64,000 nucleotides of DNA, from positions 10,819,376 through 10,883,375 of the forward strand of contig NC_092567.1 in assembly GCF_037975245.1 (NCBI RefSeq), written 5' to 3'. This document shows, piece by piece, positions 37,646 to 49,192 of this stretch; positions within the stretch are counted from its first letter, which is position 1, and the number at the start of each line of letters is the position of its first letter. This DNA comes from Apostichopus japonicus (lineage: Eukaryota; Echinodermata; Holothuroidea; Aspidochirotida; Stichopodidae). The notes under the pieces are model-generated. The model had not been told where the DNA came from. It saw only the letters and a list, made by a program, of their open reading frames with translations, and searched no databases. The position numbers were made by a program, and so were the translations under genes.

Positions 37646-39715
37646 ATATATAATACTATATAAAACTAACAATAACAAACTAAAAGTTAAGTTGAGTTAG
37701 AAAGACGTTCGAGAAATTGTGGACGTCGGTGTTACGGTCTGTAATGTTTCCCTACGCAATTTATATGTGTATTATTCATATTAGACTGACACTTTTTCAC
37801 TTTTTACCTTGTATAAGAAGCCGTTTCACACTTCCTGCACAGCTGAAATGTATGCAAACCTAAATTAATAGGTGTAGCTCACAGCGTCACTGCATTATAC
37901 GCAGGTTACATCTAGGACTTGGGCTTCACTGTGTAATTCGGGGGGAATGATTGTGATTTCAGAACTAATTTAATTAAAAGAAATGATAGCTACCGTATAT
38001 AATATTAATAGTTTATACTAGGCATAGTCAATTACGACGATATGTGAGGCTGTTTCGTGTTTCCTATATAGCATATATCCCCAAACTTCAAGGCGTACCT
38101 CTATTAAAGATGAAATAAAAATATTCAAACAGGTATAACTATAATTAACTTCGAAACCTTGCCTTCAATAAGTAAAGTAGCTTATTATGTGATATGTCAC
38201 TCCTGGTAATAGTGAATAACCTTTCCTTTGATGTCATTGTATCGGTGTACATATGTAATGGAAGCACACAACAGGTGATGTGTGTACTATAAGGATTTGC
38301 AATATAGACGTGTAATAGTGTGCTGTTTATAACACACATGCAGTCGGAACCATTTCAGCCAAAATACAATCTACCAAATCGTCACAACCGAATGAATAAT
38401 TATAACAGAATTTCTATGTGATTGTCTCCGTTACATTGGGCGATGAATACCAGTGCTGCTTTGTTTAATTACTCGAGTTAGAAATAACACCTACATACCA
38501 TTGTTGCTTGCTACCGTCATACATCATTGACTAAGACAGACTGCACACACTATGAAGGAATTGGTCGTGGTTAGCTGGGTTGTTTGAACTTTTGCGGTTC
38601 TCCAAAGTAAAACTAATATTACGAACTAAAAGAGGAAGTTCAAATGACTGTGACGTGTGGAGGTTGGATTTAAGCAGTATTAGTTTCTAAGGACAAATTT
38701 AATGTTACATTTCTGAATACCAATATTTTTTACCGTTGGCTGTTATTCAAGCTATGTATAAATATAACAGAACTATGCACTGAATTGCTCAAACAGATGT
38801 TCATTAGTTAAGACGTTGTCAATAGGTAATAGCATCGCTTCCATTAATGTACATCAGGCTAGCAAGACATGCCACCATAACATATTCCTATACTTTACTG
38901 TATATCATAAACCTACCGAGCGACCCCCCAGAACCCCCTCCCAGAACCCCCCCCCCCCCTCCCCCTTGAGTACCCCGAAACATTACATTTACTTAAAAGC
39001 AGGAAGTATCACTTAAGCACTCTTTTCAGGTTGAGGAAGCTAAGCGACCCTCCTCATTTTTTTAGACTGTCGAGTAGTTTAGATATTGTGGTAGTGTATT
39101 CCCAATAGTTAAGACATTATTGAAAGCGTATTATATGAAGTTAATGTTACGATTGAAATTCGTGAACGTCAGCTGGATTGTTACAAAATTCGGAATTTCA
39201 CATTCAGATACTCGTTATATGTTAAAATACCTGGATATTCTCGCGTCCGTGGAGCAACGACATTAGAAAGTGTCTAATAACTTTATCTAAGGATATTCTG
39301 AAAACTTACATGAGTGAATGTAAGTCTCTGTATCTTCTAAATCTCCTATTTTCTAGGGCTGAGCATATCAAGATAATAATAACAATCGTCACGTAAGATA
39401 CAATGACCCCAAACAGTAATCGCTTGCGATGGTGAAAAGTATGTAATAACGTTGTATACTTGTGTCATTTACGTATCTATAGAAGTGTGATAATATCGAA
39501 TATTATCATAGCTAACGTCACTATCGTTTCGGTTTCCGTTTTGTTTCGGTTACGTGTAGTGCCGGATTGAAACATGTTAATTAATTCATTTTCCACCCAA
39601 ACCAAATCGGTATTTTTAAGCATGAGATACTGTTCATGAACGGTATAACCATATAACAGAACTGTTTAATTTTCCCATTGCAAATATTATCAAGATGAAC
39701 GTATACATGTCTATC
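37646..39715. other. AT-rich DNA, no supported gene
   Basis: Contains a C-rich tract near 38925-38966. Nothing else identified. Confidence 0.45.
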
Positions 39716-40613
39716 CTACATAATGGACCATGTATAGTGGAACCTGCATAGTGGATTCTGTTTAGTGGATCATGTAAAGTGGATCGCGTATACTGTATCA
39801 TACATGGTGGACTATGTATATTAAATCGCGTATAGTGAGTCACGTATGGTGGATCGCGTTTAGTGTATGCTGTATAGTAGATTTTGTATAACGGATAATA
39901 TAAATTCGATCATGCATATCGGACCCTGCAAAACAAACGGTGAATAGTGGATTATATATAGTGTCGTTTACAGTGTTTCATATTTATAAAATCCAGCATA
40001 GTGATCCTATAGAGTGGAGTACGCATATTAGATCACGCATTGTGGATCCAGCATAGTGATCACGTATCGTGGAAAATAAATAGTTGATCTTGCATATTGG
40101 ATCATGTATATTGCATCATGTATAATAATTAATGTAAAGAGGATCGTGTATACTGGATCTTGTATAGTGGATCCAGCTTACTGGATCCCGGATATTAGAT
40201 AATGTATAGTGGATCCTGTAAAGTGGATCCAGTATAGTGAATCGTGTAAAGTGGATCGTTTATAATTGATCGTATATAGCGGAATGTGCATAGTGGATCC
40301 AGCATATGGATTGGGTATAGTGAGTCATACATATATGGCCCTTTATAGTGTATCTTTAATCTTTCATCTTTCAACATAGATGATCGTAAATAGTGCATAG
40401 TAGATCTTGCGTGGTGGATCCAGAATAGTGATCATGTAAAGTGGTTTCAGCACAGTGGATCGTTAACATTGCATCCAGCATATTGGATCATATATATTCG
40501 ATCCTGTAAAGTGCATCCAGCATAGTGGATCGTGTAAAGCGGATCGTTTATAATGGATCTTCATCGCGGACCACGTTTATAATGGATCTTCATCGCGGAC
40601 CAGGCATAGTAGA
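39715..40613. repeat. TAGTGGATC minisatellite, left part
   Basis: Diverged units of about 14-16 bp built on ATAGTGGATC(C/A)TGTAT repeat irregularly. The array is interrupted by element F and its remnant continues to about 41400. A near-identical 34-bp pair (GGATCTTCATCGCGGACCA at 40554 and 40585) lies next to the insertion. Confidence 0.85.
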
Positions 40614-41317
40614 CCGGGGCGTAGCGAGCGGGGGGGGGTGTCACCCCCCCCCCCCCCCAATAATTTGGTCGCTGTCGGCAAATTTTGGGTCTGTCGGCAA
40701 AAGGAGAAAAGGTGAAGAGAGCGGAAGGGGAAGAAAGAAGGAAAGCTGAATAGAAAAAGGAGAACGGGAGCTTCTTCCGTGCCAAATTTGACTTAAAATA
40801 TGCACCAGATTGCATCTAAGGACGTTTCAAAACTAAACATTTTCCAAAGGGGAGGGGGACACCCCTCCCCTTAAACCCCTCCCCCATTTCAGTCACCACT
40901 TCCAGATCCGTCGGCAAATCAAATTTGACTTAAAATATACATCAGATTGCATCTAAGGACGTTTCAAAACTAAAAATTAGACCCCTCCCCCATTTCAGTC
41001 ACCACTTCCAGATCCGTCGGCAAATCAAATTTGACTTAAAATATGCACCAGATTGCATCTAAGGACGTTTCAAAACTAAAAAAATTAGACCCCTCCCCCA
41101 TTTCAGTCACCACTTCCAGATCCGTCGGCAAATCAAATTTGACTTAAAATATGCACCAGATTGCATCTAAGGACGTTTCAAAACTAAAAATTTTCCAAAG
41201 GGGAGGGGGACACTCCTCCCCTTAAACCCCTCCCCCATTTCAGTCACCACTTCCAGATCCGTCGGCAAATCAAATTCTCCACACCCCCCAACAAAAAAAC
41301 CCTTCGCTACGCCCCTG
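40614..41317. mobile_element. hAT-type non-autonomous element F in the satellite
   Basis: Ends CCGGGGCGTAGCGAG and CTTCGCTACGCCCCTG pair as a terminal inverted repeat of about 14 bases. Flanks ATAGTAGA (40606-40613 and 41318-41325) are an exact 8-bp target-site duplication taken from the host satellite. Its interior is mostly an internal tandem repeat. There is no transposase. Confidence 0.93.
40781..41276 (+). repeat. Internal tandem repeat of element F
   Basis: Four full units (starts near 40781, 40915, 41021 and 41129) and one partial share AAATTTGACTTAAAATATGC, CAGATTGCATCTAAGGACG and CCCATTTCAGTCACCAC. Unit length is about 107-138 bp depending on whether a GGGGAGGGGGACAC block is kept. 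Confidence 0.92.
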
Positions 41318-41400
41318 ATAGTAGATTTGTTATTGTGGATGCTGCACAGTCGATCCTATATAGCAGCTCGTGTATAGTAGAACCACGTATACTTACACGT
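41318..41400. repeat. TAGTGGATC minisatellite, right remnant
   Basis: The host satellite resumes after the second ATAGTAGA and fades near 41400. Confidence 0.7.
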
Positions 41401-43555
41401 ATACCATGAAAACATATGGCTAAAATATTGTGGTGTTCTCAGTGTGTTGTAATCTGTTATAGTGTATCTTCTTTTAACCGAAGGACTGTTATAGCAAATG
41501 TTGATGAAAACCTCAAATCTCTCAATATAACCTGATCCTGCTGCTGGTTTTCGTCACCATACATTGTCATTTACCTTCGACACAAATAACCCGCACAAAA
41601 TGTATTCATCTCTTTTATCGATGCTGGTGCATTTAGGCAGGAGCAAGTTTTTATCTCCTGAACGCGACATAATTGTAGTCCTTTTGCAGATGATAATTTT
41701 AAATGAAATACAGTAAAAAAAAATTGACCCAGTGTATTGATTAGATCCAATTCAACCAATATTTGAGGCAAACTGAATTGTCGTCATTTTTCACAACCAC
41801 ACGCATATGGGTTATTGTCAATGTATATGCAGATTGACCAAACTTTCTGCCTTTCTTGAGAAGTTTACAAATTCTAATACACACTGTTCATATATGTGTC
41901 TATTGATATTTATTGTAATGTCTTTTAAGTGAAGTAAACCAGAAGCAGACAGAACATTGCAGCTATTATTTGTGTATATGACATTGGATTCTGCAGAATA
42001 TTTAATTGAATGAACTTGAAGAACAATATCCAGGCTCACACAAATATAGAACAACATGAAAATCGTTTTTCATTTGTGAATATCCCAAACTTTGAGGGTT
42101 CTTCATTTAAAAATAAGACAAAATACCCTCCTGAAATGTGTGTACAAACAGGGTGGTACTATACCTCTTCTATTAAAAAACAGTAATCAGATTTTTTGTC
42201 AAGGTGACGCGTTTCGAGTTACAAGCTGTCAAACGACCTCTTTTCTACATCAGAGCAATTAACAAACCTCATAAATTAATATTGAGACAAGCTAGAAACC
42301 TGAAATTGGTAAGTTGTAAGAACTTAATACTAAACATTATAGTTAAGTACCCTCACAGCTCTCAGATGGTTAAGTTGTAAAGTAAATTGCATCAAATCCT
42401 TGATCGTGCTGAATCGCAGCATGAAGTAGTAACTTGATAGCTGCACAACGATTGCAAACATACTACAGGAAAGCATTGTAATCGTTGTAATCGTATTTTG
42501 TATTTTTTTAACTGGGCATCATAACCTCTAAAACGATCAAGTATCCTGAAGCAATAGTTTAAGAGCAATTTATCACTGAAAATAACACTTTTTTTTAGCG
42601 AAAAATAACAACAACTCTCATCTCACAGTATGTTCATGCACTCTGCATTGAGAGTTGCTAGAGTTGCTAATAAGTACATTATTACCACATTATTTTGTCG
42701 TTGAAAACTATTTCGCTGTCCTTTTGACCATTTGCTTTATCATGTCTTTGATGCAACGTTCATACATCGTCACAATAAGTCATTGAAGCTTGATTATTTT
42801 AATCGATATTGCGTAAAAAATTATTAACATACTGTAACTGGAAATGGGTCAGATTGAGTCGGGGTTGGGCCGACTTGTCTATAGTGGTTGGAGATGAGGA
42901 AAATTTCATTCAGCTTTGAATACAACTTACAAATAATATTGTATTGGGTAACAGTTAATGGTAACTTATGAAGTGTTCATTAATAATGTGAGCAAGTACT
43001 AGGCCTTTTAGGGGCGTTTTCTTGTGTCGTCGAGATTCCTAAGAAAATATGTTTTACTTTATAATTTTCTCTCTGTGCACTGTTTTACATAACATTGATT
43101 TCAAACACCATAGCGTGTTCATAGACTATAACATGAACACATACGCTATGGAATAGAGTTTCATACCATACAGTAGTATACATTGCGTGATATCTAGGTC
43201 ATCATATATGGTATTGTAGCTAGTGTACGGCACAATTTCCCCCTTTGAAACTTGACAACCACTTGTTTTTGTAGTTTACTTATGGGTTTCATCATTTGGT
43301 TTTTCTTTTTGTGCATATTATAGACCTAGGCCTATTGATCAAAATAGGCTTTCGCATAATCCAATGTAATGTATGGGTTCATTATAGTATTGTGTGTTTT
43401 TATACAGGTATATTAAATTGAATTTTTTCATGGAAGACTGCTGGGACCTTAGTTTTTTTTTTTTCTGAGCAGACGCAAACAGTTTTAAGACGTTGCTCCG
43501 TAAAGCGAACTCTCTTGCACTTTAATACAAAGTGTTCTTGAAACTTGATCTGAAA
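41401..43555. other. AT-rich DNA upstream of the NACHT gene
   Basis: No coding motif recognised. A segment at about 42205-42255 reads on the minus strand as CTGATGTAG, a spacer, then CTCGAAACGCGTC, noted among the findings. Undetected upstream exons of the NACHT gene could lie here. Confidence 0.4.
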
Positions 43556-43556
43556 A

Positions 43557-43675
43557 ATTAACAGCAACTACAAAACAATGCAGCATTTGACGGTTAACGG
43601 AATGATGTAATAATTTAGATTCACTATTTTTCTCATATTATAAAAACAGATCCTATGGGCAGGAGCTGTACTCAG
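43557..43675 (+). pseudogene. Decayed duplicate of the small NACHT-gene exon and its intron
   Basis: Matches 44380-44514: GACGGTTAACGGAA, GATGTAAT, the 3' splice site AAAACAG, and then the exon motif GGGCAGG(A/G)GCTGTACTCA. Relative to the good exon it has lost 8 bases just after the splice site and diverges after GACGACC, reaching a stop in the corresponding frame at about 43720. It looks like a dead tandem exon duplicate. Confidence 0.75.
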
Positions 43676-44473
43676 ACGACCCGTCATACAGATATACAGA
43701 AATCCCATGTCTGTTTTAAATGACATCCGCTTAGCAAAATCGTACGTTGTACATTATACGTACATGTTGTATCGGGCATGTTGCTGTACTTAATTAGTTT
43801 TCTCATGTTCACCGTTATGATGATGTTAGGTAACGTGATACACGTTTTCGCCTATGTCAGTCGCATGTGTACTGACCATGGAATTTCAACTTCTTTATAC
43901 CGCACACAATCAAAGGAATTTTATTATGTGGTTGAAGTTCATTGCTTAACACAGGCAAGGCTATTTACAGGAAGTTTCTATTCAATTGACAGGTGGACAA
44001 ACCTGCATATGGACTCGTAACAACACGATCAATGATTAGATGAAGACATGAAGGGCAAATCGTAAGTCAGCTTCAGTTGATTTACTTTTCTCTTTAGGTT
44101 CAACAAGATGGTAATTCGACATAACATTAACTCTTGTTACCTTCTTTAACTAATATGTGAGAGATATTCCGGTTGATGGATATTACTGTTTGGAATAATA
44201 AATTATTTGCGCTTAAGTAATTTTAATGATTGTAACACGTAGCATAGAGTTAGGTATCATAGGGGTATCGGTCTGAAAATTGTCTTGGTTTCTCTTGTCA
44301 TGTACTAATCATTGCACCTCCTAGGAATAAAATATTCTTTTCCAACACATTTTAAATAACAACACATTGAACCAAACCATATGCAACATTAAAACAATGC
44401 AGTATATATCTTGACGGTTAACGGAACGATGTAATTATTTATATTCCCTATTTTGCTCATATGTTTAAAACAG

Positions 44474-44579
44474 ATTCTCGGAAACGATGGGCAGGGGCTG
44501 TACTCACACGACACCTTTACGCTTCGTAGACTGTCTGAAGTAAATCACGTAATAATGGAGCTGAATGCCGATCTTCAAG
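44474..44579 (+). CDS. Small exon upstream of the NACHT exon
   Basis: A 106-bp exon predicted from signals. It is preceded by an acceptor (AAAACAG, ending 44473) and followed by a donor (CAAG then GTAGTT at 44580). The frame is open for 35 codons (ILGNDGQGLYSHD start, MELNADLQ end) plus one base. That extra G completes the split Glu codon at the start of the NACHT exon, so the phases agree. I do not recognise a domain in this peptide. The tandem copy of the same exon at 43651 supports it being a real unit. Upstream exons and the start codon were not identified. Confidence 0.65.
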
Positions 44580-44816
44580 GTAGTTGCCTTGAACTCTGAC
44601 TTCCATTTGCGTATCTTTATTTTCTTTTGTTAAAAAAATGTAACCGCCTTCCACTCTGTCGTCTTAATAACACATATAACAGTAACAAAATTGTAATACC
44701 AATAACGTATAAACAATTAAGATTTAGGTGTTCCCATGTGTGTCACTAATTTATTATTCGTCACATGTAGTCATACGTGGTAGCATTTACACATATTGTT
44801 TCTGTTTTTTGTTTAG
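44580..44816 (+). other. Predicted phase-1 intron of the NACHT gene
   Basis: A 237-bp AT-rich intron bounded by GTAGTT and a TTTTTTGTTTAG acceptor. The donor is a moderate match, the acceptor good. Confidence 0.65.
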
Positions 44817-46294
44817 AGAAGAAACAATTTCTGATAGAAGGTCTCAAAAGTACATATAAAGGCCAATATGATGCGATTCAACCCCTACCATATATAAAAG
44901 ATAGACTTTATTGTGTTGACAAGGTCTTTGTAGAAGGCGGCGTTGAAGTTTGTCTGGCACCAGAGCTAACGCCAGGCACCAGAGGATCATGGGAGCGTTT
45001 GGAATCTTACAAAAGTATGTATACTGACTTTCGGTTTAAATCCAAGAGACGCATTATCCAAGGAGAGCCCGGGTATGGTAAGTCGACGTTAACCCTTCAG
45101 TTGGCCTACGATTGGTGCAATGACGTATCGGATTCCCCGATGAACAATGTAGAAATACTAATTCTTCTTCGGTTAAGACAACTTGGAAGTGTAAAGTCTC
45201 TCTATAGGGCGATTAAGTCATTTCTTCTCTTCCATGAACCCCGTGTTAGCAAACATGTGATTGAAAAGATCATTGACAGTTGCTCTTCCGTCCACATTAT
45301 TTTGGATGGATATGACGAATATCCTGGCAGGGACAGCAATGATAATGACGATGTACACAGGATCATCAAGATGGAACTGTTTGCAGACTTTGAAGTCAGC
45401 TTAACGACAAGATATCTTCCAGAATGTCTTAGAAAAGAAACTAAGAGGGCCAAACTAATAGGGTTCGATGACAAAGCTAGGGATGAGTACATTCGCAAGG
45501 CCGTAGTAGGTAACAACTATGAGGCAGTGGAAGAAATAAAACAACAACTCTATGAAAACTCCATCCTTGCTGATCTTTGCCAGGTGCCTCTCATATTCGT
45601 GATGTTTGCCCACATGGCTCAGGATCAGAGAGACTCCATGAAGTTCAAGTCTGTCACACAGTTCTTCAAATACATGATTAGATGTTTTTACGACCATCTG
45701 AAACAGAAATTTAAAGACAATAGAAGCAACGAGTTATATCTTCATGAAATGGAACATCATAAGCTAGACGAAATAGCTTTCGAAGGATTAAACAAGGAAC
45801 ACCAACAATTGTCATGGATTAAGACTAGATTTCGACAAAGAGTCGGGCCAGAATTATATGACCAGTATATTTTAATTGGCATTTTGGTCGAAGAAGATGA
45901 AGTGAGCGATGATTCTATTACAACGATGGTCCGTTTTTATCATAAACTATTCTGTGAATGGTATGCAGCCCACCACCTTGTCACTCTTGTAAAGAACGCA
46001 CACGATCTCTCCGATATGCTCAGGTTCTTAGATCCATTTGATCTTCAGTACCTGTTTAGATTCGCCTGTGGTCTGGATCCCAATGCTGGAAAGAAACTCA
46101 TCAACCATTTGAAGGGATTACCAGGCGGGGATACTTTTGCCATCCTCTGTATCCTGGAACAAACTGGTGACGTCAACGACATTATGGCTTCGGTGAAAGA
46201 GCTCTGCTCGCGTACCGTTCGGATAAAGGGAGGCGACAGCGCTCTTCTCCAAAGATCGACGACACAGTTGCTGGATATTGCATCTAAAAATCAT
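44817..46294 (+). CDS. NACHT-domain (NLR-type) protein, central exon
   Basis: The exon starts after a pyrimidine-rich acceptor (TTTTTTGTTTAG) and ends at a consensus donor (AATCAT then GTAAGT, 46295). It encodes about 492 residues. A NACHT P-loop ATPase is clear: Walker A GEPGYGKST (45062-45088), Walker B IILDGYDEY (45296-45322), and a sensor-like SLTTRYLP about 35 residues later. A helical region ends in FYHKLFCEWYAAHH (45934-45975), which matches the F.H..FQEYLAA pattern of NLR proteins. NLR proteins are cytosolic sensors of microbial or danger signals that oligomerise through NACHT. No death, CARD or leucine-rich repeat domain is visible here; these would lie in other exons. The frame could run on to a stop at 46301, but the perfect donor argues for splicing. 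It could be a functional gene or a member of an expanded family. Confidence 0.88.
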
Positions 46295-47273
46295 GTAAGT
46301 TAGCTAATAAAAAAAAGCCTTTTCCATTTTTTCCTACAACTAATTTAGGAACTGTTTACTATTTTATAATGGTTTTGTTTTCTTTATTCTCAAGTCTATT
46401 CATAGTCATTAAAAACTATTATTTAAGCCACTTTAAATCATAAAAATTTAGGTTTACAGATGAAGGATGGTTTTCCTAGCTAATGAATATACAGTGGTGT
46501 ATTGAGAATAATTGCAAATGATGTCATATATTTAAACCAATCAGAATAATCTCTGCATGTGCCAAATTGCGCTAAAACTCTAATCAAACTGATGATGAAT
46601 TGATAATATTGAACATATACTTCAACATAAACACGTGGAGTGTTAATGTTTGGAATTTCAGATTCTTTTGTTACGAATAAATAGCTAGTCTTCCAAGACT
46701 TTAAATAAATATTAAATGCTTCGAATGATTGAATTGAACCTGGAACAACAAGCCTTATATGTTGGAGGAAATTGTCTAATCGTTTAAGCTACCCCATTAA
46801 CATAATGTAACATCTGTTATCATTAATACCAATACATGGTCGGTAATCGATAATTTACAATGGGGTGATCGAAACAGTCATTTGGCAGTTCTTCTATCAA
46901 AATAAAACTGTATAATTGACCTAAAAGAGCCAAAAAAGTACAACAATTAAGAAAGTATAATTTCACACGTTGCATGGTAAAGCATTCATTAAAATATGTT
47001 GATGATATTAGTGATTTCACCGATATAGTAATACATCATCATCATTCCTGGTCGTCTGACATTACTAATTCAAATTGAAAAGAATCGTATGTTAATACAT
47101 GGTATGGTATGGTAATACATATCAGGAAATGTTGAGAGAGGTGAATGATCAAAGTGTATTCTTTGTAATGAAATATGTAGCCTGTTTTCTTCTCAACAGT
47201 ATTACTAGCAGTATTTAGTATGATTGATATTTGAGCAAATACTTAAGTACATATACAGTATATAGGCCTACCT

Positions 47274-47275
<2 letters not shown>
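46295..47275 (+). other. AT-rich DNA after the NACHT exon, probably intron
   Basis: Begins with the GTAAGT donor. I found no leucine-rich repeat or other exon in this stretch. Confidence 0.45.

Positions 47276-47277
<2 letters not shown>

Positions 47278-47322
<45 letters not shown>
47278..47322. repeat. TA dinucleotide microsatellite
   Basis: About 22 TA units without interruption. Confidence 0.97.
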
Positions 47323-47324
<2 letters not shown>

Positions 47325-47326
<2 letters not shown>

Positions 47327-47480
47327 TCGAATGTATTGTCATCGAACCAAACTAATGTAGTAACAACCCTTACCGGGGGTGTAGTGTATGGTCATTGAAC
47401 CATACTAAGGTACTGTAGTAACAACCCTTACAGGGAGTGTAATGTATGATCATCGAACCATATTAATGTAGTTTCAGTCT
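47325..47480 (+). repeat. Short tandem repeat, unit about 62-66 bp
   Basis: Two and a half copies of a unit containing CATCGAACCA, AATGTAGTAACAACCCTTAC and GGGTGTAGTGTATG. Confidence 0.8.
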
Positions 47481-47484
47481 AGCC

Positions 47485-47560
47485 TCAAGCCATGTAAGGA
47501 GCTATCACCGATAGAGTTTCCTGGTGCAGGGAGATGTCACTGACAGCGAGAGGTTTATGT
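47485..47560 (+). repeat. Isolated diverged hairpin-satellite unit
   Basis: GGAGCTATCACCGATAGAG, TTCCTGGTGCAGGGAGATG and TCACTGACAG resemble units of the arrays at 48540 and 56840, about 1 kb before the first array. Confidence 0.55.
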
Positions 47561-48535
47561 TATTAACACACTGTTACAAAAACTTATTCATACAGTACGA
47601 ATAATGGCAGCCAGGATGCATGTGCTATGTCGCAATTTAAAAAAAAAAATGGTGAAAAAACGTTTCTCCGTTTTAAACGAAAACATTAGAACCGTGAAAT
47701 CAAATAGTTAGAGTTAATTCTGTAAAGGAATAATTTCTGTCCTGTAAACGATTCATACTGTTATCAGGTTACATTTTTACTTCTATTGTAATTAATTCAT
47801 AAGTGGCCAACCTATTTAGTGTAAATTAATACCGATACGCTTCAATGAGTGTACTTTTTAAAGGAAAGTCACCAAGGAAAGAACCTGGGCACGAAAACCA
47901 AACTACCGAACGACTGATCCGCTCTCCACCCCAGTTCCCTTACATCGACACTGTGACTGTGTGATCTTCGTCGGTGTGTATCACCATTCCCTCAAAAGGG
48001 AACACCTATTTATTATACGTTCAGTCTTAGTTTTAGTAAATGCTTCAGAGCTAAGTCAACTTTATATACCGACTGTGTATTTGAGAAAATAGTGAGCTAT
48101 GTGACGTTAATTTTAGCACCAACAACAACGGTTTTTAACCAGTAAAACACATGCTTTGATATCAAATGAAGTAACTCTACCAACTTTTAAATTAATTAGA
48201 AACATGATGCGCATAATTCAACACAGAAATCACCAAACGTGAATATAACCCGCATAATTTTGGTAGCACTTTTTTTATTAATATGCAAATTGAACAGTGT
48301 CCGATGTTTGTTTGTTGATACAGAACGGTGATAACTTGTAATTGTGCATTCATGCAAAGGTGTTATAATACCCACTATTAAAGACAAATTATTCATTATT
48401 GGCGTCATGCAGTTTATAGTGCATTCAACTGTTATTCTATATACAACCAATGCTGAGTGTTAATTTACAATATAAAGGCACTGTTGTATGTCCATAACAT
48501 CTTATTTTCAAAATGTCACTATTAATTTACAGGGT
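47561..48535. other. AT-rich DNA, no supported gene
   Basis: Nothing recognised apart from short A/T runs. Confidence 0.45.
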
Positions 48536-48540
48536 CTGTT

Positions 48541-49175
48541 TTGTCTTTGAGAGAGCTCCCTGCTATAATTAGGCAGCTTTGACAGAGAGAGAGAGAGCTC
48601 CCTGGTGTTGTTAGGGAGCGGTCACAAACATACTGTAGCTCCCTAATATTAATAGGAGCTGTCACAAAGACGGTTGCCTGGAATAATTAGGGAGCTGTCT
48701 CAGAGAGGTCCTTTGTATAATTAGGCAGCTGTTACAGAAAGAGTTCCCTGGTATTATTTGAGAGCTGTCACAAACAGAGCTCCCTAGAATTAATATGAGC
48801 TGCAAAAAAGACGGTTGCCTGGTATAATTAGGAAGCTGTCACAGAGAGGTCCAGGGTATAATAGGCGGCTGGTGCATAGAGTAATCCCTGGTATTTTTAG
48901 GGAGCTGTAACAAAAGAGCTCCCTAGAATTAATATGAGCTGTCTAAAAGTGGGCTCCCTGGTATAATCATCTGTTTATAGCTCCATGGTATAATAAAGGA
49001 GCCGTTACAGAGATAACTCACTGGTATTATCAGGGAGCTGTCACAAACAGAGCTCCCTGATATTAATATTAGCTGTCACAAAGAAAGGATTCCCTTGTAT
49101 AATTAGGGAGCTGTCACAATGGGTGCACCCTGGTATAATTAGGGAGCTGTCACGGAGAGAGGTCATTGGTGTTAC
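48541..49175 (+). repeat. Hairpin satellite array 1
   Basis: About 14 diverged units alternating GAGCTCCCTGGTATAATTAG and GGAGCTGTCACA. Each unit contains complementary AGCTCCCT and AGGGAGCT blocks around an AT-rich loop, so each can fold as a short hairpin. Divergence is higher than in array 2. It ends at a C-rich run (49181-49192). Confidence 0.92.
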
Positions 49176-49192
49176 ACTAAGCCCCCCCCCCC

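Noticed and set aside
43778-44020. An 80-codon frame upstream of the NACHT exons, with a hydrophobic start that could be a signal peptide
   Set aside because: It lies between the duplicated exon copies, and I found no donor that would join it in phase with confidence.
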